Assembly: GCF_000523275.1 (NCBI RefSeq)
Contig: NZ_ATHQ01000001.1
Location: 831,080-895,079 of the forward strand
Length of the DNA: 64,000 nucleotides
Direction of reading: 5' to 3'
Source of the DNA: Lebetimonas sp. JH292
GTDB taxonomy: Bacteria > Campylobacterota > Campylobacteria > Campylobacterales > Nautiliaceae
The translations under genes were made by a program, and so were the position numbers. The notes under the pieces are model-generated. The model did no database searches, was not told the DNA's origin, and was given only the letters and a program-made list of their open reading frames with translations. Position 1 is the first letter of the stretch; every line of letters starts with the position of its first letter. This document shows positions 36,251 to 46,220 of this stretch, in pieces.

Positions 36251-37402
36251 TTAAATGGAGTTAAATTCTATTGTAATTTTTACTCCTTTGTTTATATCAG
36301 ATTCAACATTTATTTTTGCACTGTGCAGGTTTAATATTGATTTTACAATGGCAAGACCAAGTCCAAATCCTTTGATTTTTTTGTTTCTGCTTTCATCCAC
36401 CCTGTAAAATTCATCAAAAATAAACGGTATCTTTTCTTTTGGTATACCTATTCCGTCGTCTTCTATAATGAGTTTTATTTTGTTTTTTGTTTTCTTTAAT
36501 TTTAAATTTATATGTTTTGCATGATATTTTATGGAATTTTCAATTAAATTGGAAATTGCCATTTTAAGAAGTGTTTTATCCCCGTTTATAAGAAAATCGT
36601 CTTCGCTTATTTCCAGATTTATAGCAATTCTTTTTGAATATTTTTCATATAGTTCCAATATAATATCTTCCAAATCTGTTTGTTTGAAATCTTTTTTTGT
36701 GAAATCTTTTTTGGTTAAAAACAGCAGTTTTTCAGTTATGTCATTTATATAATTAATTTCATTTAATATAGATTTTAAAAGTTTTTCGCTGCATTCTTCC
36801 TTTTTTAAAGCAAGTTCAATTTCCCCTTTCATAATAGTCAGAGGTGTTTTTAGCTCATGTGAAACGTTTGAATTGAAAAATTTTAATCTTTTGATTGTGT
36901 TTTCAATATTTTTTGCAATGGCATCTATAAATTTATATCCTACGAGCAAAACTATAAGATAAATAAAAAATGATATTGCAAGAGATATCGTTCTTACTAT
37001 TTCTATTTTGTCGCTGTTTCCTGAAATAATTGTTTTAACGCTTATTATTTTATTGTTTTTAACATAATTAAAAATAAGCATTTTTTCTATTCCGCTCGGT
37101 GTTTTTATTGTTTTTACTTCAAAACCTTCGTATTTTTTTAAATTTTCGGCGGATTTGGAAAGTGTCGTTATTTTTACAAACAGCGGATAAATTTTGTATT
37201 TGTGTTGAAGTTCTATTAAATTATTTATATTATATTTTTTAGAATTTGCAATTTCACTGGCTATTATAACAAGCCTGTCTTTTAAATGCATATTAAATGA
37301 TTTGGTAAGTGCAAAAATTAAAGCCCCCTCAAAAAGGGCTATTATTATTAAAACAACTGCTGCAAATTTTATAAACAGATCGTTTCTGAGATTATTCATC
37401 AC
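36251..37402 (-). CDS. Sensor histidine kinase
   Basis: 383 residues: membrane helices at about 10-30 and 145-168 around a periplasmic sensor, HisKA with FFNSNVSHELKTPLTIMKGE (phospho-His about 190), N-box NLIENSIKYH, G1 EDDGIGIP and G2 GFGLGLAIVKS. OmpR-type partner is the next upstream gene, overlapping by 11 bases. corA lies downstream on the same strand. Signal unknown. Confidence 0.9.
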   Translation of the reverse strand: MMNNLRNDLFIKFAAVVLIIIALFEGALIFALTKSFNMHLKDRLVIIASEIANSKKYNINNLIELQHKYKIYPLFVKITTLSKSAENLKKYEGFEVKTIKTPSGIEKMLIFNYVKNNKIISVKTIISGNSDKIEIVRTISLAISFFIYLIVLLVGYKFIDAIAKNIENTIKRLKFFNSNVSHELKTPLTIMKGEIELALKKEECSEKLLKSILNEINYINDITEKLLFLTKKDFTKKDFKQTDLEDIILELYEKYSKRIAINLEISEDDFLINGDKTLLKMAISNLIENSIKYHAKHINLKLKKTKNKIKLIIEDDGIGIPKEKIPFIFDEFYRVDESRNKKIKGFGLGLAIVKSILNLHSAKINVESDINKGVKITIEFNSI

Positions 37403-38060
37403 TTAATTTAAATCCCATTCCCCTGTATGTTTTTATAAGTTTTTTTTCATGGTCTTTGTCTATTTTTTTCCTTAAATGCGAAATATAGACATTAATAACA
37501 TTTGAATTAATCTCTTCATCCATTTCCCACAAATTGTTGGCAATCATTTCAGGAGTTACAATTTTTCCCTTGTTTATCATTAAATATTTTAAAAGCTCAA
37601 ACTGTTTTGCGGTAAGTTCTATGTTTTTCCCTCCTCTTCTTACTTCTTTTGTGTCGGGGTTCAGTTCCAGATCATCCACTTTTAAAATATTTTCTTTTAT
37701 ATTTTTGCTTCTTCTGAAAAGCGCTTTAATTCTTGCAACAAGTTCTTCAAAATCAAAAGGTTTTGTCAAATAATCATCTGCCACACTGAGACCTTCGAGT
37801 TTATCCTCCAAATCACTTTTTGCAGTAAGAATTAGCGCCGGCGTTAAAATGTCTTTTTCCCTCAGTTTTTTTATAAGCTCAATCCCACTCATTTTAGGCA
37901 GCATCCAGTCAACAATTAAAACATCATATTTATTGTTTTGTGCAAGGTAATAACCTTCTTCTCCGTCTTTTGCCCAATCTACCCTGAAATTTTCTTTTTT
38001 TAAATATTCTTTTATGTTTTCCCCTATTTTTTCATCGTCTTCAATTAACAGTATCTTCAT
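37392..38060 (-). CDS. OmpR-family response regulator
   Basis: 222 residues: acidic pocket LIEDDEK, phosphoacceptor [10 protein letters not shown] (Asp about 51), KPFDFEEL, then a winged helix ending [13 protein letters not shown]. Pairs with the overlapping kinase gene downstream. Start after AAGGAGGTAAAA, a strong ribosome-binding site. Confidence 0.92.
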   Translation of the reverse strand: MKILLIEDDEKIGENIKEYLKKENFRVDWAKDGEEGYYLAQNNKYDVLIVDWMLPKMSGIELIKKLREKDILTPALILTAKSDLEDKLEGLSVADDYLTKPFDFEELVARIKALFRRSKNIKENILKVDDLELNPDTKEVRRGGKNIELTAKQFELLKYLMINKGKIVTPEMIANNLWEMDEEINSNVINVYISHLRKKIDKDHEKKLIKTYRGMGFKLSDE

Positions 38061-38146
38061 TTTTTACCTCCTTATTTGATATGATACAATTATACATTAT
38101 TTTGTTTAAAAAATCTTTAAGTTTTTTAATATTTGAAGGAAAAAAT

Positions 38147-39127
38147 ATGATTTTAGCAATTGAAAGCAGCTGTGACGACAGCAGCATAGCTGTTGTTGAA
38201 ATAGAAAGTAAAAAACTTCTGTTTCATAAAAAAATATCACAGGAACTTGAGCATTCTGTTTATGGCGGCGTTGTACCCGAACTTGCAAGCAGACTTCATG
38301 CCGAGGCCCTTCCTAAAATTTTAAATGAATGTAAAAAATTTTTTCCAAAACTTAAAGCCGTGGCGGTAACAAATGCGCCGGGGCTCAGTGTCACGCTTCA
38401 AGAAGGGGTAATGATGGCCAAAGCGCTTTCTATTGCTCTTGATTTACCGATAATTCCCGTTAATCATTTAATAGGTCATATATATTCTATATTTATTGAA
38501 AAAGAAGAAGTTAAGCCCATGATGGTTTTACTGGTAAGCGGCGGTCACACAAAAATAATTAATTTCAACGGGATTGATGATATTTGTGAAATAGGCACAA
38601 CTTTGGACGACAGTTTTGGGGAAAGTTTTGATAAATGTGCAAAAATGTTAAGACTACCTTATCCGGGAGGGCCTGAAATAGAAAAAATTGCAAAAAAAGG
38701 AAAGGTTTGCATAGATTTACCTCTTCCCCTTAAAAATTCTTCAAAAATAGAATTCAGTTATTCCGGTCTTAAAAATGCCGTCCGTTTGGTTATTGAATCA
38801 AATAAATATAAAAAAGAGGATATTGCCGCCTCTTTTCAGGCAAAAGCAATAGAGCATCTGGTTTTTATGGCAAAAAGAGCAATTAAAAAACAAAGGCCTA
38901 AAAATTTTGCAATTGTGGGAGGGGCTAGTGCCAATCAGTCTTTAAGGAAAGAATTTGAAAAACTCTCACTTATATATAATTTCAAACTTTTTTATCCGGA
39001 TATGAAATATACTTCTGATAATGCGGCGATGATTGCAAGGGCTGCAGTTGAATTATATAAAAATAATAAATTCAGTGATTATAAAGATATTAAAATTTTG
39101 CCAAGGACAGGGTTTAAGAAATGCTAA
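38147..39127 (+). CDS. tsaD: tRNA N6-adenosine threonylcarbamoyltransferase
   Basis: Adds the threonylcarbamoyl group to A37 of ANN-decoding tRNAs with TsaB/E. 326 residues: [17 protein letters not shown], metal site [36 protein letters not shown]. Start at ATG 38147 after GAAGGAAAA rather than the distant upstream ATG at 38081. Confidence 0.95.
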   Translation: MILAIESSCDDSSIAVVEIESKKLLFHKKISQELEHSVYGGVVPELASRLHAEALPKILNECKKFFPKLKAVAVTNAPGLSVTLQEGVMMAKALSIALDLPIIPVNHLIGHIYSIFIEKEEVKPMMVLLVSGGHTKIINFNGIDDICEIGTTLDDSFGESFDKCAKMLRLPYPGGPEIEKIAKKGKVCIDLPLPLKNSSKIEFSYSGLKNAVRLVIESNKYKKEDIAASFQAKAIEHLVFMAKRAIKKQRPKNFAIVGGASANQSLRKEFEKLSLIYNFKLFYPDMKYTSDNAAMIARAAVELYKNNKFSDYKDIKILPRTGFKKC

Positions 39128-39163
39128 ATGCTGGATGTAAGAGATATAAAAAATGAATCAAGA

Positions 39164-39376
39164 TTATAATCTTGATTCGTAACGTCTGAGCATCCATAGT
39201 TTTCTAAGAATTTTTTTACGAGTCGCAATTTTTTCTTTTTTGCGAGCTTCACTAGGAGGTTCGTAAAATCTTCTTTTTCTGAGCTCCACAACAATCAAGT
39301 TACGATCAACTTGTCTTTTGAATTTTCTGTAAGCAGATTCGAAATCTTCTCCTGGGTGTACTACGATTCCTGGCAC
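39164..39376 (-). CDS. rpsU: 30S ribosomal protein bS21
   Basis: 70 residues starting [23 protein letters not shown] and ending in a very basic tail ([16 protein letters not shown]). GTG start at 39376 after AAAGGTGGTGAG gives the usual length; the in-frame ATG 36 bases upstream adds an odd basic stretch. It begins just beyond the end of the AEC carrier gene on the same strand. Confidence 0.95.
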   Translation of the reverse strand: MPGIVVHPGEDFESAYRKFKRQVDRNLIVVELRKRRFYEPPSEARKKEKIATRKKILRKLWMLRRYESRL

Positions 39377-39417
39377 TGCTCTCACCACCTTTCGTTTGTT
39401 TTTAGGACGCAATTATA

Positions 39418-40290
39418 TCAAAATAATAAATATTTATAAAGAGGCAGTAAAACAAACGCCAGTAAAATTCCGAGCCCCACGGCGGAAATTGCCAAATCTT
39501 CCCTGAGTTTTGCCTCTATTGCCAAAACGGAAGCCATAACCATAGGAGGCATTGCACTTTCTATAAAGGCTACCTGAAATGCGGGATTTTTGATATCAAA
39601 AAAGAAATAAACACTAAAATAGACACTGAGAGGAACTAAAAACATTTTTATAAAAAGAACCAATGAAGCCAGTTTTATATTTTTTTTAACATCCGAAAAG
39701 CTGAATCTCATTCCTATTGCCAATATTACCAAAAAGATTAAAGAATTTCCGACGGGTTTTAAAAATTCTAAATTTAAATGAAAGTTTCTTAAAAACAGAG
39801 CTGATAAAAGAGCCAAAAAAGGAGGAAATTTAAATGTGTCTATTACCATGCTTTTTATATCTATTTTTTTTTCGCTTCCATATGCCACAAACAGACTTCC
39901 AAAAACAATTAAACCGAAAAACATTATCTGATCAAAAAAAATAGCCCAGATTAGATTTTTTTCCCCAAACAGGCTTACCACCATCGGAAAGCCCAAAAAA
40001 GATGTGTTTCCGAGAGTCGTGGTTAAAAGGACGGCGGCAGATGTTTTTTGGTCAAATTTCATTAGTTTTGAAATTATAAATCCGAATGTCATGCCAAATA
40101 AAAGACTGATAAATGAAATAAAAAAAATTTCTAAAATTTCATTCGAATATTTTAAATAATAAATTTTATAAATAACAAGTGCCGGAAAAGAGATAAAAAT
40201 AACAATATCTATCAAAGGTTTGGAATAGTCGTTTTTAAATATTTTAAAAAGATATCCCGCAATAAATATAATTAATATTGATATTATCAA
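39418..40290 (-). CDS. AEC-family transporter
   Basis: 290 residues with ten hydrophobic helices in two bundles of five; family features include SFPALVIYKIYYL early, TTTLGNTSFLGFPMVVSLFG and the small-residue rich MPPMVMASVLA. Auxin-efflux-carrier-type proteins export or import small organic acids; substrate is unknown. Its upstream region contains the palindromic element shared with pyrG. Confidence 0.85.
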   Translation of the reverse strand: MIISILIIFIAGYLFKIFKNDYSKPLIDIVIFISFPALVIYKIYYLKYSNEILEIFFISFISLLFGMTFGFIISKLMKFDQKTSAAVLLTTTLGNTSFLGFPMVVSLFGEKNLIWAIFFDQIMFFGLIVFGSLFVAYGSEKKIDIKSMVIDTFKFPPFLALLSALFLRNFHLNLEFLKPVGNSLIFLVILAIGMRFSFSDVKKNIKLASLVLFIKMFLVPLSVYFSVYFFFDIKNPAFQVAFIESAMPPMVMASVLAIEAKLREDLAISAVGLGILLAFVLLPLYKYLLF

Positions 40291-40306
40291 TCATAACCTT
40301 TTTTAG

Positions 40307-40513
40307 TACTGATTAAATATGGATAATTAAAAAACTACAAAGATAAAAATATTACAGCTCAGTGCTTCATTTTACTAAAGTATCACTCAAATTTTGCTAA
40401 AAATTGCAAACAGCTACGCAGCCCTAACGGGTTAGATGCAATTTTTTAACGCAAAATTTTTGTTAAATTCCGCAACGCTGTAATATTTTTACTTTTTCGT
40501 TATTTAGTCAGTA
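40307..40513. repeat. MITE-like palindromic element, about 207 bp
   Basis: Nested inverted repeats: outer arms TACTGATTAAATA 40307-40319 and TATTTAGTCAGTA 40501-40513 (one mismatch); a perfect 15-bp pair at 40344-40358 and 40477-40491 (GCTGTAATATTTTTA); then imperfect inner arms around TTTTGC...GCAAAA and a central CTAAC-GG-GTTAG hairpin. No reading frame of use. It may be a miniature transposon or a large structured RNA. It fills most of the 280-base gap between the AEC gene and pyrG. Confidence 0.6.
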
Positions 40514-40561
40514 TTTTTATGAAATTATATCTTATTTAAAAATGATATAATTTCATAAAAA
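40514..40561. promoter_or_regulatory. 18-bp dyad spanning the pyrG -10 box
   Basis: TTTTATGAAATTATATC and its exact complement on the other side of a 12-base spacer (40514-40531 and 40544-40561). The right arm contains TATAAT at 40546-40551, likely the pyrG -10 box, so the dyad is an operator candidate rather than a leader hairpin. The pyrG AAGGGA ribosome-binding site follows directly. Confidence 0.55.
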
Positions 40562-40570
40562 AGGGACTTT

Positions 40571-42211
40571 ATGGCTAAATTTATTTTTGTAACCGGAGGA
40601 GTGCTCAGTTCTCTCGGAAAAGGTATTACATCAGCTTCCATTGCGACGCTTCTTCAACACAGCGGATTGAAAGTCACTATGGTAAAAATAGACCCTTATA
40701 TTAATGTTGACCCGGGAACAATGAGCCCGTTTGAGCACGGAGAGGTTTTTGTAACCGAAGACGGAGCCGAAACGGATTTGGATGTGGGAAATTATGAAAG
40801 ATTTTTAAATATAAATTTAGGTAAAAAAAATAATTTTACAACAGGGCAAGTTTATTTAAGCGTAATAAAAAAGGAAAGAAGAGGGGATTATCTGGGGAAA
40901 ACGGTTCAGATTATTCCACATATTACGGATGAAATAAAAAAAAGAATAAAAGACGTCAGTAACGATGCCGACATTGTTGTGGTAGAACTCGGAGGAACAG
41001 TCGGGGATATTGAAGGACTTCCTTTTTTAGAGGCGGTAAGGCAACTTAAACAGGAAGTTGGTAAAAATAATGCTATGTTTGTGCATGTTACTCTGATTCC
41101 CTATATGAAGGCTGCGGGCGAGCTTAAAACAAAACCGACCCAGCACAGTGTGCAGGAACTAAGACGTATAGGTATTACGCCTCATATGATAGTCTGCAGG
41201 ACAGAAAAGCCTCTTCCTAAAAGTCTTAAAGACAAACTTGCCACTTCCACCGACATAGACAGGGAAGCCGTTATTGAAGCGGTGGATGCTCCTACCATTT
41301 ATCAGGTCCCTCTGAATTTTTTTAATCAGGATATTTTAAAGCCGATTTCAGAACAGCTCGATCTTGGTGAACTGCACCCGGATATGAGTGAATGGAATTA
41401 TCTTGTTAAAAAAATTATTTCTCCTCAAAAGTCGGTAAAAATAGCTTTTGTCGGAAAATACCTTAAATTAAAAGAGAGCTACAAATCGTTAATAGAAGCC
41501 TTAATTCACAGCGGCGCCCATCTTGATATGAGAGTGGAAATTGAATGGATAGACAGTGAAAATCTTGAAAAAATCAGTGATGAAGAACTTGAAAATATTT
41601 TTGCGGAAGTAAGTGGAATTTTAGTCCCGGGAGGTTTTGGTGAAAGAGGGGTTGAAGGTAAACTGATAGCCATAAAATATGCCAGAGTTAATAAAATTCC
41701 TTATCTCGGGATATGTTTAGGGATGCAGCTTGCTGTAATAGAATTTGCAAGAAACGTTTTAGGTTTAAAATACGCCAATTCTCAGGAATTCGAACCGGAT
41801 ACAAGCGAGCCGGTTGTTTATCTTATAGATGAATTTATAGATGCAAACGGACAAAAACAAATAAGAACACACAAATCCCCTTTGGGCGGAACTATGAGAC
41901 TTGGAGGATATGAATGTCTTATAAAAAAAGATACAAAGCTTTATGAAGCCTACAAAGTGGATAAAGTGATTGAAAGACACCGTCACAGATATGAAGTAAA
42001 CAATGCTTATGAAAAAGCATTGGAAGATAACGGAATGATTGTAAGCGGTAAAAGTAAAGAAGGGCTTATCGAAGCGGTTGAGCTTAAAAATCACCCCTGG
42101 TTTGTAGGAGTTCAGTTTCATCCGGAATTTACAAATAAATTAAAATCTCCGAATAAAGTAATTATGAGCTTTGTTGAGAATGCATACAAATGCAATGTAA
42201 ATGAAAAATGA
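40571..42211 (+). CDS. pyrG: CTP synthase
   Basis: 546 residues, makes CTP from UTP using glutamine. Synthetase domain: [49 protein letters not shown]. Glutaminase domain: [22 protein letters not shown] (catalytic Cys) and VQFHPEF (His, Glu). Start after AAAAAGGGA. Repeat module and recJ follow. Confidence 0.97.
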   Translation: MAKFIFVTGGVLSSLGKGITSASIATLLQHSGLKVTMVKIDPYINVDPGTMSPFEHGEVFVTEDGAETDLDVGNYERFLNINLGKKNNFTTGQVYLSVIKKERRGDYLGKTVQIIPHITDEIKKRIKDVSNDADIVVVELGGTVGDIEGLPFLEAVRQLKQEVGKNNAMFVHVTLIPYMKAAGELKTKPTQHSVQELRRIGITPHMIVCRTEKPLPKSLKDKLATSTDIDREAVIEAVDAPTIYQVPLNFFNQDILKPISEQLDLGELHPDMSEWNYLVKKIISPQKSVKIAFVGKYLKLKESYKSLIEALIHSGAHLDMRVEIEWIDSENLEKISDEELENIFAEVSGILVPGGFGERGVEGKLIAIKYARVNKIPYLGICLGMQLAVIEFARNVLGLKYANSQEFEPDTSEPVVYLIDEFIDANGQKQIRTHKSPLGGTMRLGGYECLIKKDTKLYEAYKVDKVIERHRHRYEVNNAYEKALEDNGMIVSGKSKEGLIEAVELKNHPWFVGVQFHPEFTNKLKSPNKVIMSFVENAYKCNVNEK

Positions 42212-42224
42212 AAAGTTAAAAAAT

Positions 42225-42252
42225 CTGGCTGCCTGAAAAGCGGCTATGATGG
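42225..42252 (+). repeat. Palindromic repeat module, copy 5
   Basis: CTGGCTGCCTGAAAAGCGGC followed by TATGATGG, identical to copy 2 including the GGAGAATT tail. It lies where the recJ ribosome-binding site and start should be, and the GGAG in its tail may now act as that site. Confidence 0.87.
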
Positions 42253-42255
42253 AGA

Positions 42256-43770
42256 ATTAAAGAGCTGATAAAAAATAATATTCCCCATTTTTCCCTTTTA
42301 TCAGATATCTATAAAGCAGATGAAAGAATAGTAAAAGCAATTCAAACACAAGAAAAAATTGTAGTTGTAGGTGATTACGATGTTGACGGGACAAGCAGTT
42401 CGGCAATAATGAAACTTTTTTTTGAAAAAATCGGGGTTGATGTAGAAATAATTATTCCAAACAGATTTGTTCACGGATACGGACTGAGCCCAAAAATTCT
42501 AAAAGAAATAAAAGCCGATTTGATAATTACAGTAGATAACGGGATAACCTCATTTGAAGCAGCCAAAATCTGTAAAGAGGTTGGAATTGATTTAATAATT
42601 ACGGACCACCACACGCCAATAATTAATGGTGAAAGCGGTGAAAGTGGTGAAAATGGTGAATTTAAATTACCGGAGGCTTATGCTGTAATTAATCCGAAAA
42701 TTTCACCTGATTTTCCTTTTAAAGAAATATGCGGGGCTGAGGTTGCATGGTATCTGTGCGCCTCTATAAAACAGAGAATGAATTTAAAAATAGATTTAAG
42801 GGAGTTTCTGGATATTCTCTCTATTGCAATAATTGCCGATGTAATGCCTTTAACACATATGAACAGAACACTTGTGAATATGGGCTTAAAAAGGCTGAAT
42901 ATGGCATTAAGGCCGTTTAGTAGAATTTTGGTGCGTGAATTTAAAGAAATAAACTCTGAAACTATTGCCTTTCAGATAGCCCCGAGAATTAATGCGGCCG
43001 GCAGGATGGAGAGTGCATATGCGGCATATAATTTTTTGGTGAGTAAAAGCGAAGAGGAAGCTTTTAGATATTATCTTGAACTTGACAGACTTAACAATTT
43101 AAGAAAAGAAACGGAAAAAGAAATTATTGAATCTATTGAAGTGGAAGATGAAGATTTTATTCTCTCTTTCGGTGATTTTCATGAAGGCGTTGTGGGGATT
43201 ATTGCAAGCAGACTTGTTCAAAAGCATAAAAAACCTGCAATTGTTTTTTCAAAAAAGGGTAAATTTCTTAAAGGCAGCGGAAGAAGTCTCGGAAATATCG
43301 ATATTTTTGAATTGGTTAATGAATGTTCTGAAATTTTAGATGGCTTTGGGGGGCATAAAATGGCCTGCGGGCTTACAATAAGAAAAGAAAATTTTGAAAA
43401 GTTAAAAAAAACCTTAAATGAAAAAATAAAAAAATACAGTAAGGATGATTTTTTTATAGAAGACTTTGTTTTGGGTGAACTTCCTTTTTGTGAAATAGAT
43501 TTGGAGCTACTGGATATTATAAAAGGTTACGAACCTTTCGGGGAAGCCAATCCGAAACCTAAATTTATCTCTCAGGCCAAAATTGAACATATTCAAAATT
43601 TAAAAGATAATCATTATAAACTGATTTTAAATCAAAATGGTATTTATCTGCCTGCAATTATTTTTAGATTTGACGGAGAATTTGATGACAATATAACATT
43701 TAAATTCAATTTAAGTGAAAATAATTATTACGGCAGGGAAGTCCAGCTGATAATTGAGGAGATATTATGA
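42256..43770 (+). CDS. recJ: Single-stranded-DNA exonuclease RecJ
   Basis: 5'-3' exonuclease of recombination and repair. In frame from the repeat boundary: KELIKNNIPHFSLLSDIY, then VVVGDYDVDGTSSSAIM (DHH motif I), TVDNGITS, ITDHHTP, GRSLGNIDIFELV, GGHKMACG (DHHA1). No NUG start precedes the DHH motif; the next ATG is 42409, after the catalytic DYDVDG, so it cannot be the start. Best candidates are AUU 42256 or CUG 42265. Bases 42628-42663 insert repeat-encoded GESGESGEN in frame. Confidence 0.88.
   Translation: MKELIKNNIPHFSLLSDIYKADERIVKAIQTQEKIVVVGDYDVDGTSSSAIMKLFFEKIGVDVEIIIPNRFVHGYGLSPKILKEIKADLIITVDNGITSFEAAKICKEVGIDLIITDHHTPIINGESGESGENGEFKLPEAYAVINPKISPDFPFKEICGAEVAWYLCASIKQRMNLKIDLREFLDILSIAIIADVMPLTHMNRTLVNMGLKRLNMALRPFSRILVREFKEINSETIAFQIAPRINAAGRMESAYAAYNFLVSKSEEEAFRYYLELDRLNNLRKETEKEIIESIEVEDEDFILSFGDFHEGVVGIIASRLVQKHKKPAIVFSKKGKFLKGSGRSLGNIDIFELVNECSEILDGFGGHKMACGLTIRKENFEKLKKTLNEKIKKYSKDDFFIEDFVLGELPFCEIDLELLDIIKGYEPFGEANPKPKFISQAKIEHIQNLKDNHYKLILNQNGIYLPAIIFRFDGEFDDNITFKFNLSENNYYGREVQLIIEEIL
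42628..42663 (+). repeat. Nonamer repeat inserted inside recJ
   Basis: Four 9-base units (GGTGAAAGC, GGTGAAAGT, GGTGAAAAT, GGTGAATTT) encode GESGESGENGEF between the DHHTP motif and LPEAYAVINPK. Nine-base units keep the frame. Same sequence family as the intergenic tracts. Confidence 0.82.
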
Positions 43771-44231
43771 AAAACCATCCGATATTTAAAACGCTGAATA
43801 ATGAAGAATATGAAAAGATAAAAAATTTTTTTAAGGAAAAAAGATATAAAAAGGATGAAATCCTTGTAAAAGAGGGCGAATATTCAGGTAAAGCCTTTAT
43901 TCTAAAAGAGGGCGAAGTCAGTGTAATAAAAGAGAGTATTTATAAAAATGATTATATTATTACGGATATAAAGGCAGGAGGGGAAGAATTTTTTGGAGAG
44001 GTCAATTTAATAGACAGGGGATTTGTGAGCTCAACTATAAAAGCAAAAACCGATATTTTGGTTTTTGAAATAGAGCATAACGATTTTATAGAAATAATTG
44101 ATACATATCCTACAATCGGGGTAAAAATGCTTTGGATAATTTCATATAACCTGGCAAAACATTTAAGAAAGGCGGACAGGGATATTGTAACTTTATATAA
44201 TGCTTTTGTGGAAGTGGTGGAAAATGACTAA
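43767..44231 (+). CDS. Cyclic-nucleotide-binding-domain protein
   Basis: 154 residues, one cNMP-binding beta-roll: ILVKEGEYSGKAFILKEGEVSVI and GEEFFGEVNLIDRGFVSSTIKA. No helix-turn-helix, so it is not a CRP-type activator. Its ATG overlaps the recJ stop and its end overlaps the permease start. It may regulate the permease or respond to another signal. Confidence 0.75.
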   Translation: MKNHPIFKTLNNEEYEKIKNFFKEKRYKKDEILVKEGEYSGKAFILKEGEVSVIKESIYKNDYIITDIKAGGEEFFGEVNLIDRGFVSSTIKAKTDILVFEIEHNDFIEIIDTYPTIGVKMLWIISYNLAKHLRKADRDIVTLYNAFVEVVEND

Positions 44232-45531
44232 AAAAGCTCTGGGATTTAAAGAACTTTTAGCAATCGGAATAGGAGGAATGATAGGGGGCGGTATATTTAC
44301 TATCCTTGGAATTTCTGTATCAATTGCAGGATTTTTAGCTCCTTTTTCAATAGCTCTTGGAGGTGTTTTGGCTTTTTTTGCCGGATATGCATATGTAAAA
44401 CTTGGAGTTTATTATAAGGATGAAGGTGCAACATACGCTTTTTTTAAAAGAACATTTGCAAATTCGCATTTTGCGGCGGCAATAATAGGTTGGTATACGG
44501 TTTTTGGATATATTTCAACCATTGCTTTATATGCTTATACATTTTCTTCATATTCGATAAGTCTAATGAGTTTCGGAGAAAATGAAATAATCAGAAAAAT
44601 AATTGCTATTTTAATAGTATGGACTTTTGCCGCAATTAATCTCTGGAGTGTCAGGGGAATGGGGGAGGTTGAAGATGTTATTGTGTATTTAAAGCTGTTT
44701 ATTTTATTTATTATTTCACTTATTCTTTTTTATTTTTCAAAATATGATTTCCATTCGTTTATAAGAGTTTTAAGCAGTGATTTTAAAAACACCCCGTTTT
44801 TGAATATATTAATGGTCTCATCCGTTACATTTGTGGCATATGAAGGTTTTCAGCTTATAATCAACGGTGTAAAAGATATGGAAGACCCGGACAAAAATAT
44901 TCCAAGGGCGATATATTCGGCAATTTTTATAGTAAGTCTGATTTATTTTATTATTGCACTTGCCAGTGTTTTATCAATTGATAAGAATGAATTAATAAGA
45001 AATAAAGAAGCGGCTCTGGCTGTGGGAATGAAATCGATTGTAGGTGAATGGGGAGGGGCTCTAGTTATTTTTAGCGCAATTTTGGCTACAACAAGTGCCA
45101 TTAATTCCACTCTTTTCGGCTCTTCCCGTCAGCTTGCAAGAATTGCGGACGATGGATATATGCCAAAGATTTTAAGTTTCAGGAAAGGCACAATTCCAAG
45201 TTATTCTATTTTTACTATGGCATTTGTTGCGAGTTTACTCATTATTATAGGAAATTTAAGATTAATATTGGAATTTGGAAGTATTACATTTTTATTAGTC
45301 TCTTTTTTAATGTCTCTGGCTAATTTTAAAATAAAGGATAAGACAAATTCATCGCTCATTATTACGTTAATTTCGATGGCCGGTTTATTTATAGGCGGTG
45401 TTTTTATATTTTATTATGAATATAAAATAAATAAAATAGAGCTTGTTTTTGTATTTTCTTTATATGTAATTATAGGAATTTTGGCATTTTTTTATGCAAG
45501 GAAAAAGGTTGAAAAAGATAAAAACAGCTGA
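44224..45531 (+). CDS. APC-superfamily amino acid permease
   Basis: 435 residues, about 12 helices. GFKELLAIGIGGMIGGGIFTILG at the start and YEGFQLIINGVKDMEDPDKNIPRAI in the middle are typical of the amino acid-polyamine-organocation group. I start it at ATG 44224, overlapping the cNMP gene. Substrate is unknown; a polyamine link would be speculation. Confidence 0.85.
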   Translation: MTKKALGFKELLAIGIGGMIGGGIFTILGISVSIAGFLAPFSIALGGVLAFFAGYAYVKLGVYYKDEGATYAFFKRTFANSHFAAAIIGWYTVFGYISTIALYAYTFSSYSISLMSFGENEIIRKIIAILIVWTFAAINLWSVRGMGEVEDVIVYLKLFILFIISLILFYFSKYDFHSFIRVLSSDFKNTPFLNILMVSSVTFVAYEGFQLIINGVKDMEDPDKNIPRAIYSAIFIVSLIYFIIALASVLSIDKNELIRNKEAALAVGMKSIVGEWGGALVIFSAILATTSAINSTLFGSSRQLARIADDGYMPKILSFRKGTIPSYSIFTMAFVASLLIIIGNLRLILEFGSITFLLVSFLMSLANFKIKDKTNSSLIITLISMAGLFIGGVFIFYYEYKINKIELVFVFSLYVIIGILAFFYARKKVEKDKNS

Positions 45532-46213
45532 CGGAACTTTTACATTAAAAAACGATAAATTTAACGAATGCTATCATTCAAGTGAGGGGGCTGTTAAAGA
45601 AAGCCTTTATAAACACATATATCCGGCTTTCAATGTTATTCAAAAAAAAGAAATTAATATATTAGATATCTGTTTTGGACTTGGATATAACACATTTTTA
45701 AGTGTTTTAAACAGACCCCAACATTCAAAATTAAATATTTTCTCCCCAGAAATGGATGAAGATTTAATTAAGAATTTAAAAGATTTTCCATATCCTAAAG
45801 AGTTTGACAGCATAAGACACATTATAAATAAAATAAGCGATAATTTTTATTATGAAGACGAATTTGTAAAAATTGAAGTGTTTATAGGAGATGCAAGGGA
45901 ATATATTAAAAAATTAAGTAGTATTGATATTGTTTTTCAGGATGCCTTTTCTCCAAAAGTAAATAAAGAGCTGTGGAGTATAGAATATTTTACACAGATT
46001 AAGAATATATTAAATAAATTTGGTATAATAACTTCGTATAGCGTTGCAACACCCGTGAGGTGTGCACTGTATAAACTCGGATTTAAATTATATACACATA
46101 ATACAGATGAAATAAGAAAAGGCACAATTGCGGCTTTAGTTGATCTGCCTTTTGAAAGAGTGGATTTTGAAGAGAAATTAAAAAGAGTAAATTGTTATTA
46201 TTATACTGATTAA
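45509..46213 (+). CDS. mnmD: MnmD-type tRNA methyltransferase (MnmC N-terminal domain)
   Basis: About 234 residues. SAM-binding ILDICFGLGYNTFLSV, then VFQDAFSPKVNKELWS and KFGIITSYSVATPVRCALYKLGFKLY, the pattern of MnmC's methyltransferase domain (DUF752) that methylates nm5s2U34. It exists here without the FAD domain, whose likely counterpart is at 8.2 kb. TTG 45509 after AAGGAAAA is the likelier start; an ATG at 45494 lacks a ribosome-binding site. The gene overlaps the permease end. Confidence 0.82.
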   Translation: MKKIKTADGTFTLKNDKFNECYHSSEGAVKESLYKHIYPAFNVIQKKEINILDICFGLGYNTFLSVLNRPQHSKLNIFSPEMDEDLIKNLKDFPYPKEFDSIRHIINKISDNFYYEDEFVKIEVFIGDAREYIKKLSSIDIVFQDAFSPKVNKELWSIEYFTQIKNILNKFGIITSYSVATPVRCALYKLGFKLYTHNTDEIRKGTIAALVDLPFERVDFEEKLKRVNCYYYTD

Positions 46214-46220
46214 AAAAGCC

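Noticed and set aside
40291-40570. tRNA or known small RNA gene in the pyrG upstream gap
   Set aside because: No cloverleaf, TTC-loop or CCA end; the pairing is one long palindrome.
42409-43770. recJ beginning at ATG 42409
   Set aside because: The DHH motif I (DYDVDG) is encoded upstream of this ATG, so the enzyme would be inactive.
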